64,000 nucleotides of DNA from Candidatus Borrarchaeum weybense. Lineage in GTDB: Archaea > Asgardarchaeota > Sifarchaeia > Borrarchaeales > Borrarchaeaceae. Position 1 is the first letter of the stretch. Every line of letters begins with the position of its first letter. The DNA lies in the NCBI GenBank assembly GCA_019057385.1, contig JAHQJS010000004.1, positions 946,727 to 1,010,726 of the forward strand, read 5' to 3'. Below are positions 9,287 to 17,995 of this stretch, piece after piece. The position numbers and the translations under genes are program-made. The notes below the pieces were generated by a model. The model did no database searches, was not told where the DNA came from, and was given only the letters and a program-made list of their open reading frames with translations.

Positions 9287-9568
9287 ATGTCTTTTAAACA
9301 TCTGGTTGAACTTACCTTCCTATTCGGCTGTATTGATGATAAAATTAGAGATAAGATAATCTGCTTTGATCGTGAGAGAAACCAAATCGCACATAGACTT
9401 CTAAAAATGGAAATTCCTTCGCAAAAGCTTAAGCAAATATGTTCACGGGGTTTGCAGTTGTTGGACGCATTGGAAACATCTTTTTCACAGATAATTCCAA
9501 AGCCCAAGTTCATAAAAATGAGAGCGTTTAAAATCATATCACTAACCCCTCCTAAATCGGGTACATGA
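9287..9568 (+). CDS. Small HEPN-like protein or fragment
   Basis: The segment FGCIDDKIRDKIICFDRERNQIAHRLLKMEIP resembles the end of HEPN/DUF4145-like proteins, with an Rx4H motif (RNQIAH). The frame is open for 16 codons before the ATG and reads sensibly (ELLDPIKVKICEEGI) back to a stop, so this may be the 3' remnant of a longer gene. It lies between the two histidine kinases in opposite orientation. The minus-strand ORF over it is a shadow. Confidence 0.4.
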   Translation: MSFKHLVELTFLFGCIDDKIRDKIICFDRERNQIAHRLLKMEIPSQKLKQICSRGLQLLDALETSFSQIIPKPKFIKMRAFKIISLTPPKSGT

Positions 9569-9767
9569 AATCCTGTAAATGTTAGTTTTTCACTTATGTT
9601 CTAAGATAAAGTTCTCTTTTTTCGATGTTTTGCGACCGTTATCAAACTATGCCGATCTCAATTCTTAGAGCATTTCAGGATTTTAGTCTAAGTTCCTAGG
9701 ATGAATTTCTAAAAAACTAATTTGTTAGGAATTACTCTTATCAAAATCGTATCTGACAACCTGCTTA

Positions 9768-11150
9768 TCACTTTTCCCTCAATCTAGGCAAAGTAAAGAT
9801 GAAGGTGGCTCCCTTGCCCTCTCCCTCTGAATGAACCCAGATTTTGCCTCCGTGGGCTTCAATTAAGCCCTTGGTAACACTGAGTCCTAAATTCGCGCCT
9901 CTGAAGTAGGTGGGCTTCTTTATGTCGTCAAAAGGCTGGAAAATCCTTTTCAAGTCCTCCTTTCGGATTCCTATCCCCGTATCGGATACCTGTATATGAA
10001 TGACATTATCCTCTACTTCCACGCTAAGGGTTATAGTGCCATCTTCCGGTGTGAACATCGTAGCATTGTGGAGTATGTTCATTATTGCTTGCCTGAGCCT
10101 AATAGGGTCTCCCCGGATCATTAACAGGCCATTGGGAATTTCTAGGTGTAACTTTTGCTTTTTTTCGTTGATGAAGTCTTTAATGTCCTTCATGCAAATG
10201 TCTATTATCTCGGATAAGTTCAGATCCACAAGTTCTAGGTGGAGTTCTCCCGATTCGATTTGTTGGATGTCCAGTAGATCAGTGAGATAGAGAAGCTGGT
10301 CAATATTTCGTTTGACTACCTCCACACTCGTTTTGATTACTCCAGGCAATGATCCCAACTTTCCTGAATTGATGTAGTTAATGTATCCCTTAATGGAGAT
10401 TAGGGGCATTCTAAGTTCGTGGGTGGCTTTATCTATGAACTGGGACCTCACCTGGTCCAGTTTCTTCCGTTCGGTGATATCTCGGGCGATGCCTAACAAC
10501 AAAGATTGCCCTTTGATTTTTGCAGGGTACGTCCTTAATTCCACTAAAACTTGAGTGTTATCTTTTCGACTTACAATAAACTCATCTGGGCCAGTAGATT
10601 CGCCCATAGCATTTTTAACCAGAATGGCAGTCGCTTTTGGGATCTGATCTGGAGGCAATAGATTCAATTTTAAAAAACTCTTATTGATGAACTCTTCCCT
10701 CTTATAACCACTTAGTTTTTCTGAGGCTCTATTACCGTCAATGAAATTGCCTTTTAAATCACTAAAATAATACGCATCTGTTGCAAAGTCAAATAATAAC
10801 TTCAGCTGCTCTTCCGAACTTTTTAGTTCTTCCTCTATCCGATTGAACTCATTTTGTGGTGTTTCTAGTTCAGTAACACGTTGGCGCAATTCCATCAGTT
10901 CTTTTATAAATTGCTTCGCTCCTGAGGAATAATGCACAATGGTTTCCCTTAGGTCTTCTATTGAAAAATGTCCGTTTTCATAGGCTTCTACAGCTATTTG
11001 TAATATCTCAACTTTTGCAATGTTTTCGTCAGTATCACCTTTTTCTTGAACCTCATTCCAATAAAGAGAGAAACAATCCTTAATAGCAGAGAGAGGAGTC
11101 TCTTCTCGTAAAAAATTATTTAATTCGTTACATAATTCCGAATATTGCAT
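9768..11150 (-). CDS. PAS sensor histidine kinase
   Basis: Soluble protein of 460 residues. The N-terminal about 85 residues are helical (LCNELNNFLREETPLSAIKDCF) and unrecognised. A coiled coil follows, then one PAS domain (about 105-225, ending GIARDITERKKLDQ), HisKA with THELRMPL, and HATPase_c with NILHNATMFTPEDG, DTGIGI and NLGLSV. Asn stands before LGLS where a Gly is usual in the G2 box. It is oriented like the kinase downstream but separated by 760 bases, so it has its own promoter. The signal is unknown. Confidence 0.9.
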   Translation of the reverse strand: MQYSELCNELNNFLREETPLSAIKDCFSLYWNEVQEKGDTDENIAKVEILQIAVEAYENGHFSIEDLRETIVHYSSGAKQFIKELMELRQRVTELETPQNEFNRIEEELKSSEEQLKLLFDFATDAYYFSDLKGNFIDGNRASEKLSGYKREEFINKSFLKLNLLPPDQIPKATAILVKNAMGESTGPDEFIVSRKDNTQVLVELRTYPAKIKGQSLLLGIARDITERKKLDQVRSQFIDKATHELRMPLISIKGYINYINSGKLGSLPGVIKTSVEVVKRNIDQLLYLTDLLDIQQIESGELHLELVDLNLSEIIDICMKDIKDFINEKKQKLHLEIPNGLLMIRGDPIRLRQAIMNILHNATMFTPEDGTITLSVEVEDNVIHIQVSDTGIGIRKEDLKRIFQPFDDIKKPTYFRGANLGLSVTKGLIEAHGGKIWVHSEGEGKGATFIFTLPRLREK

Positions 11151-11584
11151 GCCGTTCTCCCATCCTCCTATGTTTCCAGTCTACGAATGCGTAGACCACG
11201 ATCTAGTGCCCTAGCTTCGAGTGCGAATAGCAACTTTCTACCTGTCGACCATTACAACTGCTACCACTAAAAAGTCTTGAAAATATGATAGTTCTTCTTT
11301 GAAAGAGTGTCTTAGCTTCAGAGATTCTGTTTCGTCGTATGAACGATGTATTTACTTATTTATGTAATAGAACACGCTTGTCGGTGTCTTAAATAGTTTG
11401 TAGAAAAATTCTACGCATGTTCTAAGATCGTAAAAGAATAGCAGTCTGAACCTATCACGTGCGGAATAATTCCGGGGAGAAGTCTATTTATTATAACTAA
11501 CATACTCCTATAGGAGTAAATTCAGTATCGTTTCGATATCAATCAACTAAAAATAGTGTATTCGAGCGTTAATGTGGAGTTATA
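11151..11584. other. Intergenic region between kinase and PD-(D/E)XK gene
   Basis: No coding gene is seen. At 11371-11405 lies aacacgcttgtcggtgtcttaaatagtttgtag, resembling cacactcttcggtgttttagtttgctag at 9138-9166 upstream of the other kinase. The rest is AT-rich with promoter-like stretches. Confidence 0.35.
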
Positions 11585-11670
11585 GTGACACTTCCAAGAC
11601 AATTTCAAAAATATCAATTTGAAAATTTTGAAATTGGCTTGTATCCACTTTATTTGGTCGAAAAATTCTT

Positions 11671-12549
11671 ATGGAGCATTTCTATGTAATAGTGGGTATC
11701 TACATGCCTTGGCCGTATGATCTGGATATAGATTTTCCTGATGAGAATTCAAACGAGTTTTCAGATGAGGCAGTAAAGGAGGATGTTAGGGACTTTTTTA
11801 CAAATCCAGATCATTTTCTTTATCAAAAATGGGGTGAAAAAGCAAACCACAGCAGAATGGAAGATCCTTATCATAAGAAACAAATTCAAGTGCTTTTTGA
11901 AGGAAGAGAATACTGGCACTGGGTTACGGATCGAGCAATAACAGAATTGCTCGAAGAAGGATTCTTAAAAGAAGTAAGAACAGATAATACGATATTTGTT
12001 ATGAGATCTGATGTCAGGTATTACAAACAGAAGATTAAGAAAAGAATGAAGCTGATTCGCAGATATTCAGATCCGTATATTTCTAGAGGATATGGTGTTT
12101 ATGCTGAAGACTTATTTCGTATGACTTTGGAAATCGAAGGATTTCGTACTCTTTCAAAAAATACTAATGAATATGATAACTCAATATGGGAAGAGACAGA
12201 TCACAACCTAGACTTCATTATTGAAAAAGAAGGAATTGTCTACGGCGTAGAAGTCAAAAATACATTGGATTATATTGAACAAGAAGAATTTAATATAAAA
12301 CTTGAGATGTGTGAATATTTTGGTATTATTCCTTTGTGGATTTTGAGAAATGCACCAGGGCTTCAATTTATGGTTATGAAACTACGAGGAGGCTTTATTA
12401 TGCGTTTTGGGACACAATTCTACCCACCTGGATTCAGACGTCTCGTGAGAGATATTTGGAATACCATGCGTCTCCCTGTCAATGTATGGAGATCAATTCC
12501 AGAAAAGATCATAAATGTGTTTTTGAATTTTCACAGTCAGCAAATATAG
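11671..12549 (+). CDS. PD-(D/E)XK nuclease-like protein
   Basis: This 292-residue protein is probably a nuclease of the restriction-endonuclease fold. The motif HNLDFIIEKEGIVYGVEVKNT (Asp near residue 188, ExK about 15 residues on) fits PD-(D/E)XK, and the preceding RGYGVYAEDLFRMTLEIEGF fits the usual first helix. The N-terminal part (AITELLEEGFLKEV) looks winged-helix-like. A short ORF in another frame (11585-11689) overlaps the start and reads plausibly (LPRQFQKYQFENFEIGLYPLYLVEKFL), so the gene may have lost its true N-terminus by frameshift. The target is unknown. Confidence 0.65.
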   Translation: MEHFYVIVGIYMPWPYDLDIDFPDENSNEFSDEAVKEDVRDFFTNPDHFLYQKWGEKANHSRMEDPYHKKQIQVLFEGREYWHWVTDRAITELLEEGFLKEVRTDNTIFVMRSDVRYYKQKIKKRMKLIRRYSDPYISRGYGVYAEDLFRMTLEIEGFRTLSKNTNEYDNSIWEETDHNLDFIIEKEGIVYGVEVKNTLDYIEQEEFNIKLEMCEYFGIIPLWILRNAPGLQFMVMKLRGGFIMRFGTQFYPPGFRRLVRDIWNTMRLPVNVWRSIPEKIINVFLNFHSQQI

Positions 12550-12829
12550 TTGTGGGCTCAAGAAAAAATTAGTACCCCCAATAAACACATACTCGTCAGT
12601 GCACCCTATAATTTTGAAATTGACCGAAGCATTATTTTGAATTTGGTATCCTGGAAACATGAAATTCACGAAAATGAGTTTTTTGGTTTGTGTATAGATC
12701 TCATATTAGTTTTTCAGAAGAACGAAGTATACAACAACGAGGACGTATTTTTTATGGTCTGCTTCGAGATCATCAAAAGATTATAAACTCACTTCTTCTC
12801 GAAGATACTCCCATTAAATGGGACTGAAA
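12550..12829 (+). pseudogene. Possible degraded gene tail
   Basis: Directly after the nuclease stop, frame 1 reads HILVSAPYNFEIDRSIILNLVSWKHEIHENEFFGLCIDL. Another frame then reads FSEERSIQQRGRIFYGLLRDHQKIINSLLLEDTPIKWD to a stop at about 12829. Together they look like one protein with a frameshift and no good start. No family is recognised, and it could be chance. Confidence 0.25.
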
Positions 12830-12938
12830 CATGAATGAAAACAAGAAATGATGAAATAGTAAGGTAATTAATGACAGTTTTCACGTAACTATCGGAATAT
12901 TGATTATACATTTATTGAACAATTTTCGAGGGATAGTT

Positions 12939-13508
12939 ATGATCAATATTGGTATAATAATTTTCGATGGCGCAGAAGAACTGGATTTTGTTGGTCCTTA
13001 TGAGATCTTTTCTATCATGAACACGCTTGATGATCAGAAAAGGATCAATGTCTTCACAATTGCGGAAAAAAAAGAATTAGTGAAATGTGCAAACAATCTA
13101 AAGGTAATGCCTGATTTCTCCTTTGAAGAAGCCCCGGAAATTGATGTGTTACTCATTCCTGGAGGCGATGGAAGAAGAAAGGAGATGCACAACGAAACTC
13201 TAAGAGATTTCGTACTAAAAACTGCTAAAACAGCAAAATATACTACTTCAGTGTGTACAGGAGTATTCATTTTAGCAGAAGCAGGACTTCTTGATGGGAA
13301 AAAGGCTACAACATGGAAAGGTGTCCTTAACGAACTCGATAACTATGAAAAAATAGAAATGGTCAAGGAACGATTTGTAGTTGAGGGAAATGTTATCACT
13401 TCGGCAGGAGTTACTGCGGGCATGGACATGGCACTTTATTTGGTAGAGGTTTTGTTTGGGAGCGATGCTAGAAAATTTGTTGCCGAAGAAATTGAATATA
13501 AATACTGA
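12939..13508 (+). CDS. DJ-1/PfpI family protein
   Basis: A single DJ-1/PfpI (glutamine-amidotransferase-like) domain of 190 residues starts at ATG 12939, where GAGGG lies upstream. The track start at 12900 is a TTG without support. The N-terminal INIGIIIFDGAEELDFVGPYEIF and the nucleophile elbow SVCTGVFILAEAGLL are typical of the isonitrile hydratase-like and ThiJ group. The DVLLIPGGDG turn precedes it. Reactions in this family include amide or nitrile hydration, glyoxalase III-type and protease activity. The substrate cannot be assigned. Confidence 0.85.
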   Translation: MINIGIIIFDGAEELDFVGPYEIFSIMNTLDDQKRINVFTIAEKKELVKCANNLKVMPDFSFEEAPEIDVLLIPGGDGRRKEMHNETLRDFVLKTAKTAKYTTSVCTGVFILAEAGLLDGKKATTWKGVLNELDNYEKIEMVKERFVVEGNVITSAGVTAGMDMALYLVEVLFGSDARKFVAEEIEYKY

Positions 13509-13584
13509 ATTGTTTTCATTGAAAACAATTAAAAGTAAAAGTCTATAGCTTTGAAGACAGAGTTTTGAAGAGCGGAAGCGAATC

Positions 13585-14013
13585 ATGATGAAAGATAACG
13601 AATCAAGCACTGGAGAAATGAATCTTAAGAAATTACTTTATGATATTGCATGCCGACCTCTTTGCAGGTTTTATAAAGAAGGACAAGAAGACGATCCAGA
13701 GGAAACAGAATGTGGTGCTTGGGAAATTTTAAGTAAGCACATTATAGACGGGTCATTAACTGTCGATGAACTACGAAAATTTTCCGAATCTAGTAAAGAT
13801 GAAGTTGATATGACTGGAGAAAAAAAGCCACCCTTTGATACACTTGATCAATCGCTTACTAATAAGATATGCAAACCGCTCTGCGAATTTTATGCGGAAG
13901 GTCAGGAGCACTGGGAGAAAGACTATCAATGCGGGGCCTATAAACTTATAAAGACTCTCATCACATCAGAAAAATTAAGACTTGAAGACCTTAAGATTAA
14001 AAAAGACGATTAA
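13585..14013 (+). CDS. Duplicated three-cysteine motif protein
   Basis: Soluble protein of 142 residues built from two copies of about 60 residues. Each copy has C-x3-C-x3-(F)Y-x-EGQE-x(6,7)-C-G-A (CRPLCRFYKEGQE...ECGAWEIL and CKPLCEFYAEGQE...QCGAYKLI) followed by a helix. The paired Cys triplets suggest metal or Fe-S binding, but no known family is recognised. A ZIP metal transporter gene starts 29 bases after its stop, probably in the same transcript. The adjacency hints at a metal-handling role, which is inference. Confidence 0.65.
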   Translation: MMKDNESSTGEMNLKKLLYDIACRPLCRFYKEGQEDDPEETECGAWEILSKHIIDGSLTVDELRKFSESSKDEVDMTGEKKPPFDTLDQSLTNKICKPLCEFYAEGQEHWEKDYQCGAYKLIKTLITSEKLRLEDLKIKKDD

Positions 14014-14042
14014 GAAATAATCGATGACGCAAGAGGATTGTA

Positions 14043-14813
14043 ATGGATCCAATTCTGTATGCAATTGCAATAAGCACATTAGCAGGATCAGCAACGGGTT
14101 TGGGTGCTTTAATAGTTCTCGTTTTAGGGAAACGTAGTGATAACATTCTTGGAATGATGCTTGGATTTGCAAGTGGAACAATGATTGCTGTTGCCGCGCT
14201 GATTCTTATAATAGAAAGCGAAGCACTTACTAACGTAATATGGGCGGCACTTGGCTTTGCACTCGGAGCATTTGTAATGTTAATTGTAGATGCACGTTTA
14301 CCTCATTTTCATGTAACATGCGAATATGAGGGTGGTCAAAAAGAATCAACAACACGAGACTTAGCGTCACTCAAATGTGGAATGTTAATTGCAATTGGTA
14401 TCACAATACATAATTTCCCTGAAGGACTATCGGTGGCGACTGGGTTTGCGATCACACCAAGTCTTGGTCTTGTAATTGCATTATCGATTGGATTTCATAA
14501 TATTCCTGAAGGCATAGCTGTAGCTATACCCTTGTATAAAGCTGGCATGAGAAAAGACCAATTGTTTTTGGTTACTCTTCTTTCAGGACTATCGGAACCA
14601 CTTGCCGCGACAATTTCCCTGTTGCTCTTATTACAGGTTTCTATTTTTATTCAGGCTATATTTCTAGCCTTTGCAGGAGGAGCTATGATCTATTTGGTTT
14701 GCGACGAGTTAGCACCGCAGGCACATAGCGAAAAAACACACGAACATATACCAATAATAGGATTAGTTGCAGGTTTTTTGATTATTCTTCTTTTGAAGAG
14801 TCTTATTGCATGA
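14043..14813 (+). CDS. ZIP family divalent metal transporter
   Basis: This is an integral membrane transporter of Zn2+/Fe2+ type with 256 residues and about eight membrane segments. The signature metal-binding motifs HNFPEG (segment IV) and HNIPEG (segment V) are both present. A cytoplasmic loop between segments III and IV carries His and Cys (PHFHVTCEYEGG). It is close to the GufA/ZupT group. AGAGGATT upstream supports the ATG. It follows the duplicated-Cys protein closely. Confidence 0.93.
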   Translation: MDPILYAIAISTLAGSATGLGALIVLVLGKRSDNILGMMLGFASGTMIAVAALILIIESEALTNVIWAALGFALGAFVMLIVDARLPHFHVTCEYEGGQKESTTRDLASLKCGMLIAIGITIHNFPEGLSVATGFAITPSLGLVIALSIGFHNIPEGIAVAIPLYKAGMRKDQLFLVTLLSGLSEPLAATISLLLLLQVSIFIQAIFLAFAGGAMIYLVCDELAPQAHSEKTHEHIPIIGLVAGFLIILLLKSLIA

Positions 14814-14978
14814 AGTTCGCTAAAATTCAACGCAAAGTAATATTTACTTTAAAGTACAATTATTAAAAACTGGCATTTAAATTAGAGCGACATATACGAC
14901 TAGAAAAGTAGTACATAAGTTTTTATGATAAAATAACACTTTTCCTAATTTACCAATTCTAAGGAGTGATAATTTTAG

Positions 14979-15734
14979 ATGTTTTCTAATCATGATATCG
15001 AACTTATAGCAGAAATTCTCGTCAATTCAAAATACTTAGTTGCTTTTACGGGAGCAGGTGTTTCAACAGAATCTGGACTGCCTGATTATAGAGGTCCTGA
15101 GGGAGTTTGGACACTTCGAGATAAAGGACTCAAACCGAAATTACCAAGGAAACCAATCTCTGAAATCGAGCCAAATTCAGGTCACTATGCATTTGTTGAT
15201 TTATATGAACTGGGTATTTTAAAATATTTAATCTCGCAAAATGTTGACAATCTTCATTTAAAATCTGGAATTCCGCTTGAAATCATTGCTGAACTTCATG
15301 GCAACCATGCACTGACGAAATGTTTGGACTGTGATGCTCGTTTTACTAAACAGGAAATTGGTTGGGATGATCTGATCCATGGAAAGGGTTATCGGACTGA
15401 AAAGCCTAGATCAGATCAACCTAAATGCCCCCATTGCAAATCGCGAATAATTTCGTCAATTGTTAATTTTAATGATCCAATGCCTGAAAAGGAAATTATA
15501 GAATCTGATAACCAATCGAGAAAATGTGATGTAATGTTAGTAGTTGGTTCTTCGCTGAGCGTTTATCCTGCAGCCGAACTTCCGGTCATAGCTAAACGTT
15601 CAGGAGCGATACTTATCATAATTAATAAAGGTCCAACTCAACTTGATAATTTGGCTGATGTTCGTATTGAAGCAAAATCTGGCGAATTCTTGCCTAAAGT
15701 GGTAGAACAAATTAGGCAACTAAAAAACAGTTGA
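14979..15734 (+). CDS. Sirtuin, SIRT6/7-like NAD-dependent protein deacylase
   Basis: Sir2-family enzyme of 251 residues that uses NAD+ to remove acyl groups from lysine. GAGVSTESGLPDYRG binds NAD at about residues 25-39, QNVDNLH and ELHGNH carry the catalytic His, and CLDC plus CPHC hold the structural zinc. The features GPEGVWTLRDKG and IVNFNDPMPE resemble the SIRT6/7 branch more than typical bacterial CobB. AAGGAGTGA upstream supports the ATG. Targets in Asgard archaea may include chromatin proteins such as Alba or histones (inference). Confidence 0.92.
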   Translation: MFSNHDIELIAEILVNSKYLVAFTGAGVSTESGLPDYRGPEGVWTLRDKGLKPKLPRKPISEIEPNSGHYAFVDLYELGILKYLISQNVDNLHLKSGIPLEIIAELHGNHALTKCLDCDARFTKQEIGWDDLIHGKGYRTEKPRSDQPKCPHCKSRIISSIVNFNDPMPEKEIIESDNQSRKCDVMLVVGSSLSVYPAAELPVIAKRSGAILIIINKGPTQLDNLADVRIEAKSGEFLPKVVEQIRQLKNS

Positions 15735-15756
15735 AAATTTGCTTCTTCTTTTTCCT

Positions 15757-16002
15757 TCAAGATTTTGTTTCTTCAAGCCTTTGTTTCTCAGTTAAATTTA
15801 ACAAAAAGGAGCGTGCTAGCTTTGGTGAACTAAATCTCGCAATTGCCCATTCTAGATGAATTGTGAAATTCTTTCCACAAAAAGGGCAACTCTTTTTTCT
15901 CGATTTGACGAATTTTTTGTGAGATTGGTAAATCTGAGGCTTATCACATGATGTACAACGGACGAGATAGTAGAAGTGCTTTGACTTTTGAGAATTTTCC
16001 AT
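15757..16002 (-). CDS. Small zinc-ribbon protein
   Basis: The protein has one zinc ribbon, CTSC...CPFC (VRCTSCDKPQIYQSHKKFVKSRKKSCPFCGKNF), followed by a helical tail. I prefer the ATG at 16002 (MENSQKSKHFYYL, 81 residues) over the TTG at 16041 of the track. It resembles DUF1922-type archaeal ribbons, which may bind nucleic acid. It converges on the sirtuin gene. Function unknown. Confidence 0.65.
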   Translation of the reverse strand: MENSQKSKHFYYLVRCTSCDKPQIYQSHKKFVKSRKKSCPFCGKNFTIHLEWAIARFSSPKLARSFLLNLTEKQRLEETKS

Positions 16003-16088
16003 TTCAACCGCTTCAATGAATATTGAATCTAGATGTACCAAGATTTGGTTAGAAAACTATACCTTTCGGTTTTATTTATTATAACGTC

Positions 16089-17663
16089 TTATGAGAAGTG
16101 GTTAATATAAAAATCTGCTGAGTTGTACTCTCTTTTTTTAATGATTTTATTGATCTCGTAATGTACCTGTTTTGATTTTAATTTTCTGAGATGACTGTTC
16201 TCTCGTTCACGTTTCTTAAATTCCAAAATTCCAAGCAAGAAAACATTTTTGTCTATACCCTCGTGATATTTGCTATTCTTACTTATTCTTACGCCTTTAA
16301 TGAAGCCTCCAAATTTTAGAAACTCTATACAAGCACTTATACTTTGATTTTTAAGTCGTAAAATTCCAGACCAGTTCGTTTTTGAACTTATTAAAGTTAG
16401 AATAATGTTAAACTGTTTTGCGATTTGCTGCAGTTGTTTGGATAAAACGGGATGAGTGCATGCGAGCATCAATGAAGGACAAAGGTATTCGTTTTTTATC
16501 CCACGTTTATTGTATTCTCTTGTTTTATAAAATGTCATACTTCCCTCAGTTGACATCCAAATTCTGAAGGCAATTTTCTTCTCAGTCTCAGGCGCACTAA
16601 TTAAATAGTCTAAATGCGGTTGTGGTTCTTTCAAATATTCATCAATAGTTTGTCTGGATGCAGGTGACGTTTTTGTATTTCCAGAATGTTTCGTAATGTC
16701 ATTTACGATTGTTTTTACTATCTTTTGAGTATAAGAAGTACGATACATCTTAGTTTCAGCATTGTATAAGCAATATGATGTGGGTAAAAGGTCGTACTCG
16801 TAATACATGGCATCTACAAAATAATTGTGCAAAATACTATTACGTCCATCAAAATGGATCATGTAATTATATTCATTGGAATTTGGTCGACTTACACAAC
16901 CGTCACTCTGGAGACATGGGATAATAATAGAGCGCTTCAGATCGACTCCCTCTTCATGCCAGAATCTTGCTTCACTTGTGAGCGGGGGGTATATTTTAGG
17001 GACTTTACTGTATTGAAAGAAGGTTGTAAGATAGTTGTATAAGTCTCTTGAGTAGATTCTTTTATCGCGGCTATTAATGTGAAGTGTTACATTTAGTGTG
17101 TCTTTGATTTCAGAAAGAGTCTCCATAGAACATTTGAGTAAAGTCAGAACATTTGGGGCACGAATACTGGCTGTTTGGGGGGAGATATAGGGTATAATAT
17201 CAATAATTTTCTCAAATTTTACTGGTAAGGTGACATTTTTCAGAGAGAGCTTTCCTTGATCAATAAATGAATATATTGTAGACTTTGATACACCAAATGC
17301 TTCAGCGATGTTAATTAGTGAGTGTAATGGTATTCTATTGACATTTTTTTCCCATTGGCTTGCAGTGCTCAAACCGGATTTGAAGATTTTAGCAATATCT
17401 ACCAATCTGAGACGATTTTTCATCCTTATATTCTTAATGAATTGTCCCGCGCCAGCTACACGTAAATTAGGGACTTTAACTAGATCAAAGAACCCTTGTT
17501 CAGTCAATACATCTTCTTTCAGTTCTACGTAGTATTTATAAACTGATGTTTCACGAATGAGTCCTTTAAAGGTTTTGGGTATATATTTTTTGTTATTTGC
17601 TGATTTTTTGTTTATTTGTGGAACTATAGCACCCAAAAACTCACCAATCATCTCATAGCACAT
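16089..17663 (-). CDS. XRE-type HTH joined to LAGLIDADG-like homing-endonuclease domain
   Basis: Free-standing 524-residue protein. Residues about 75-140 form an XRE-like helix-turn-helix (IRMKNRLRLVDIAKIFKSGLSTASQWEKNVNRIP). The C-terminal half has two LAGLIDADG-like halves marked by IIPCLQSDGCVS and IWMSTEGSMTF, each followed by the usual beta-strand layout (YNYMIHFDGRN; SGILRLKNQSISACIEFLKFGGFIKG). The acidic residues at the ends of both motifs (Asp and Glu) could be catalytic. It is not inside an intron or intein here. By analogy with bacterial WhiA, it may be a homing enzyme turned regulator (inference). Confidence 0.65.
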   Translation of the reverse strand: MCYEMIGEFLGAIVPQINKKSANNKKYIPKTFKGLIRETSVYKYYVELKEDVLTEQGFFDLVKVPNLRVAGAGQFIKNIRMKNRLRLVDIAKIFKSGLSTASQWEKNVNRIPLHSLINIAEAFGVSKSTIYSFIDQGKLSLKNVTLPVKFEKIIDIIPYISPQTASIRAPNVLTLLKCSMETLSEIKDTLNVTLHINSRDKRIYSRDLYNYLTTFFQYSKVPKIYPPLTSEARFWHEEGVDLKRSIIIPCLQSDGCVSRPNSNEYNYMIHFDGRNSILHNYFVDAMYYEYDLLPTSYCLYNAETKMYRTSYTQKIVKTIVNDITKHSGNTKTSPASRQTIDEYLKEPQPHLDYLISAPETEKKIAFRIWMSTEGSMTFYKTREYNKRGIKNEYLCPSLMLACTHPVLSKQLQQIAKQFNIILTLISSKTNWSGILRLKNQSISACIEFLKFGGFIKGVRISKNSKYHEGIDKNVFLLGILEFKKRERENSHLRKLKSKQVHYEINKIIKKREYNSADFYINHFS

Positions 17664-17863
17664 TTATCTTAAAAATCTTTGTTGATAAATCATTCTTTTA
17701 AAAGGAATATGTTTTCTTTACTCAAAACATTATGTTAATGATCAAAAATGCATAAAAGTCCTTTTAAACAGCATTAACGCCCCTCATGTTTATTAATAAG
17801 AAGTCGAATTTGATCGGAAAATAAAACATGATTTCGTCCTAACTAAAGGAACAGGTAAAGGCA

Positions 17864-17968
17864 ATGAAAAAATATAAAGAATTCTTAACGTTCATAGGGG
17901 AAAATTTAGGAACCCTTTTGATTTTGCGCCATTTTAAAGAACTCCTTGTGAATTTCCATCAGGGATAA
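17864..17968 (+). CDS. Candidate 34-residue peptide
   Basis: A short ORF missed by the track starts at an ATG with GGTAAAGG just upstream and encodes a basic, partly hydrophobic peptide (begins MKKYKEFLTFIGENLGT). A TATA-like stretch (tttattaata) lies about 75 bases upstream. It converges on the radical SAM/SPASM gene 27 bases away. It contains no Cys, so it would not be a sactipeptide precursor. A precursor role is weakly supported. Confidence 0.35.
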   Translation: MKKYKEFLTFIGENLGTLLILRHFKELLVNFHQG

Positions 17969-17995
17969 TACCATAAGCTTTTACAGGTCATTGTT

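Noticed and set aside
9229-9537. Minus-strand ORF of 102 residues
   Set aside because: It is antisense to the HEPN-like plus-strand frame, which reads as a more natural protein.
12547-12552. Amber readthrough (pyrrolysine) joining 11671-12549 to the next frame
   Set aside because: The following frame shows no homology to the nuclease family end, and no pyrrolysine signal is evident.
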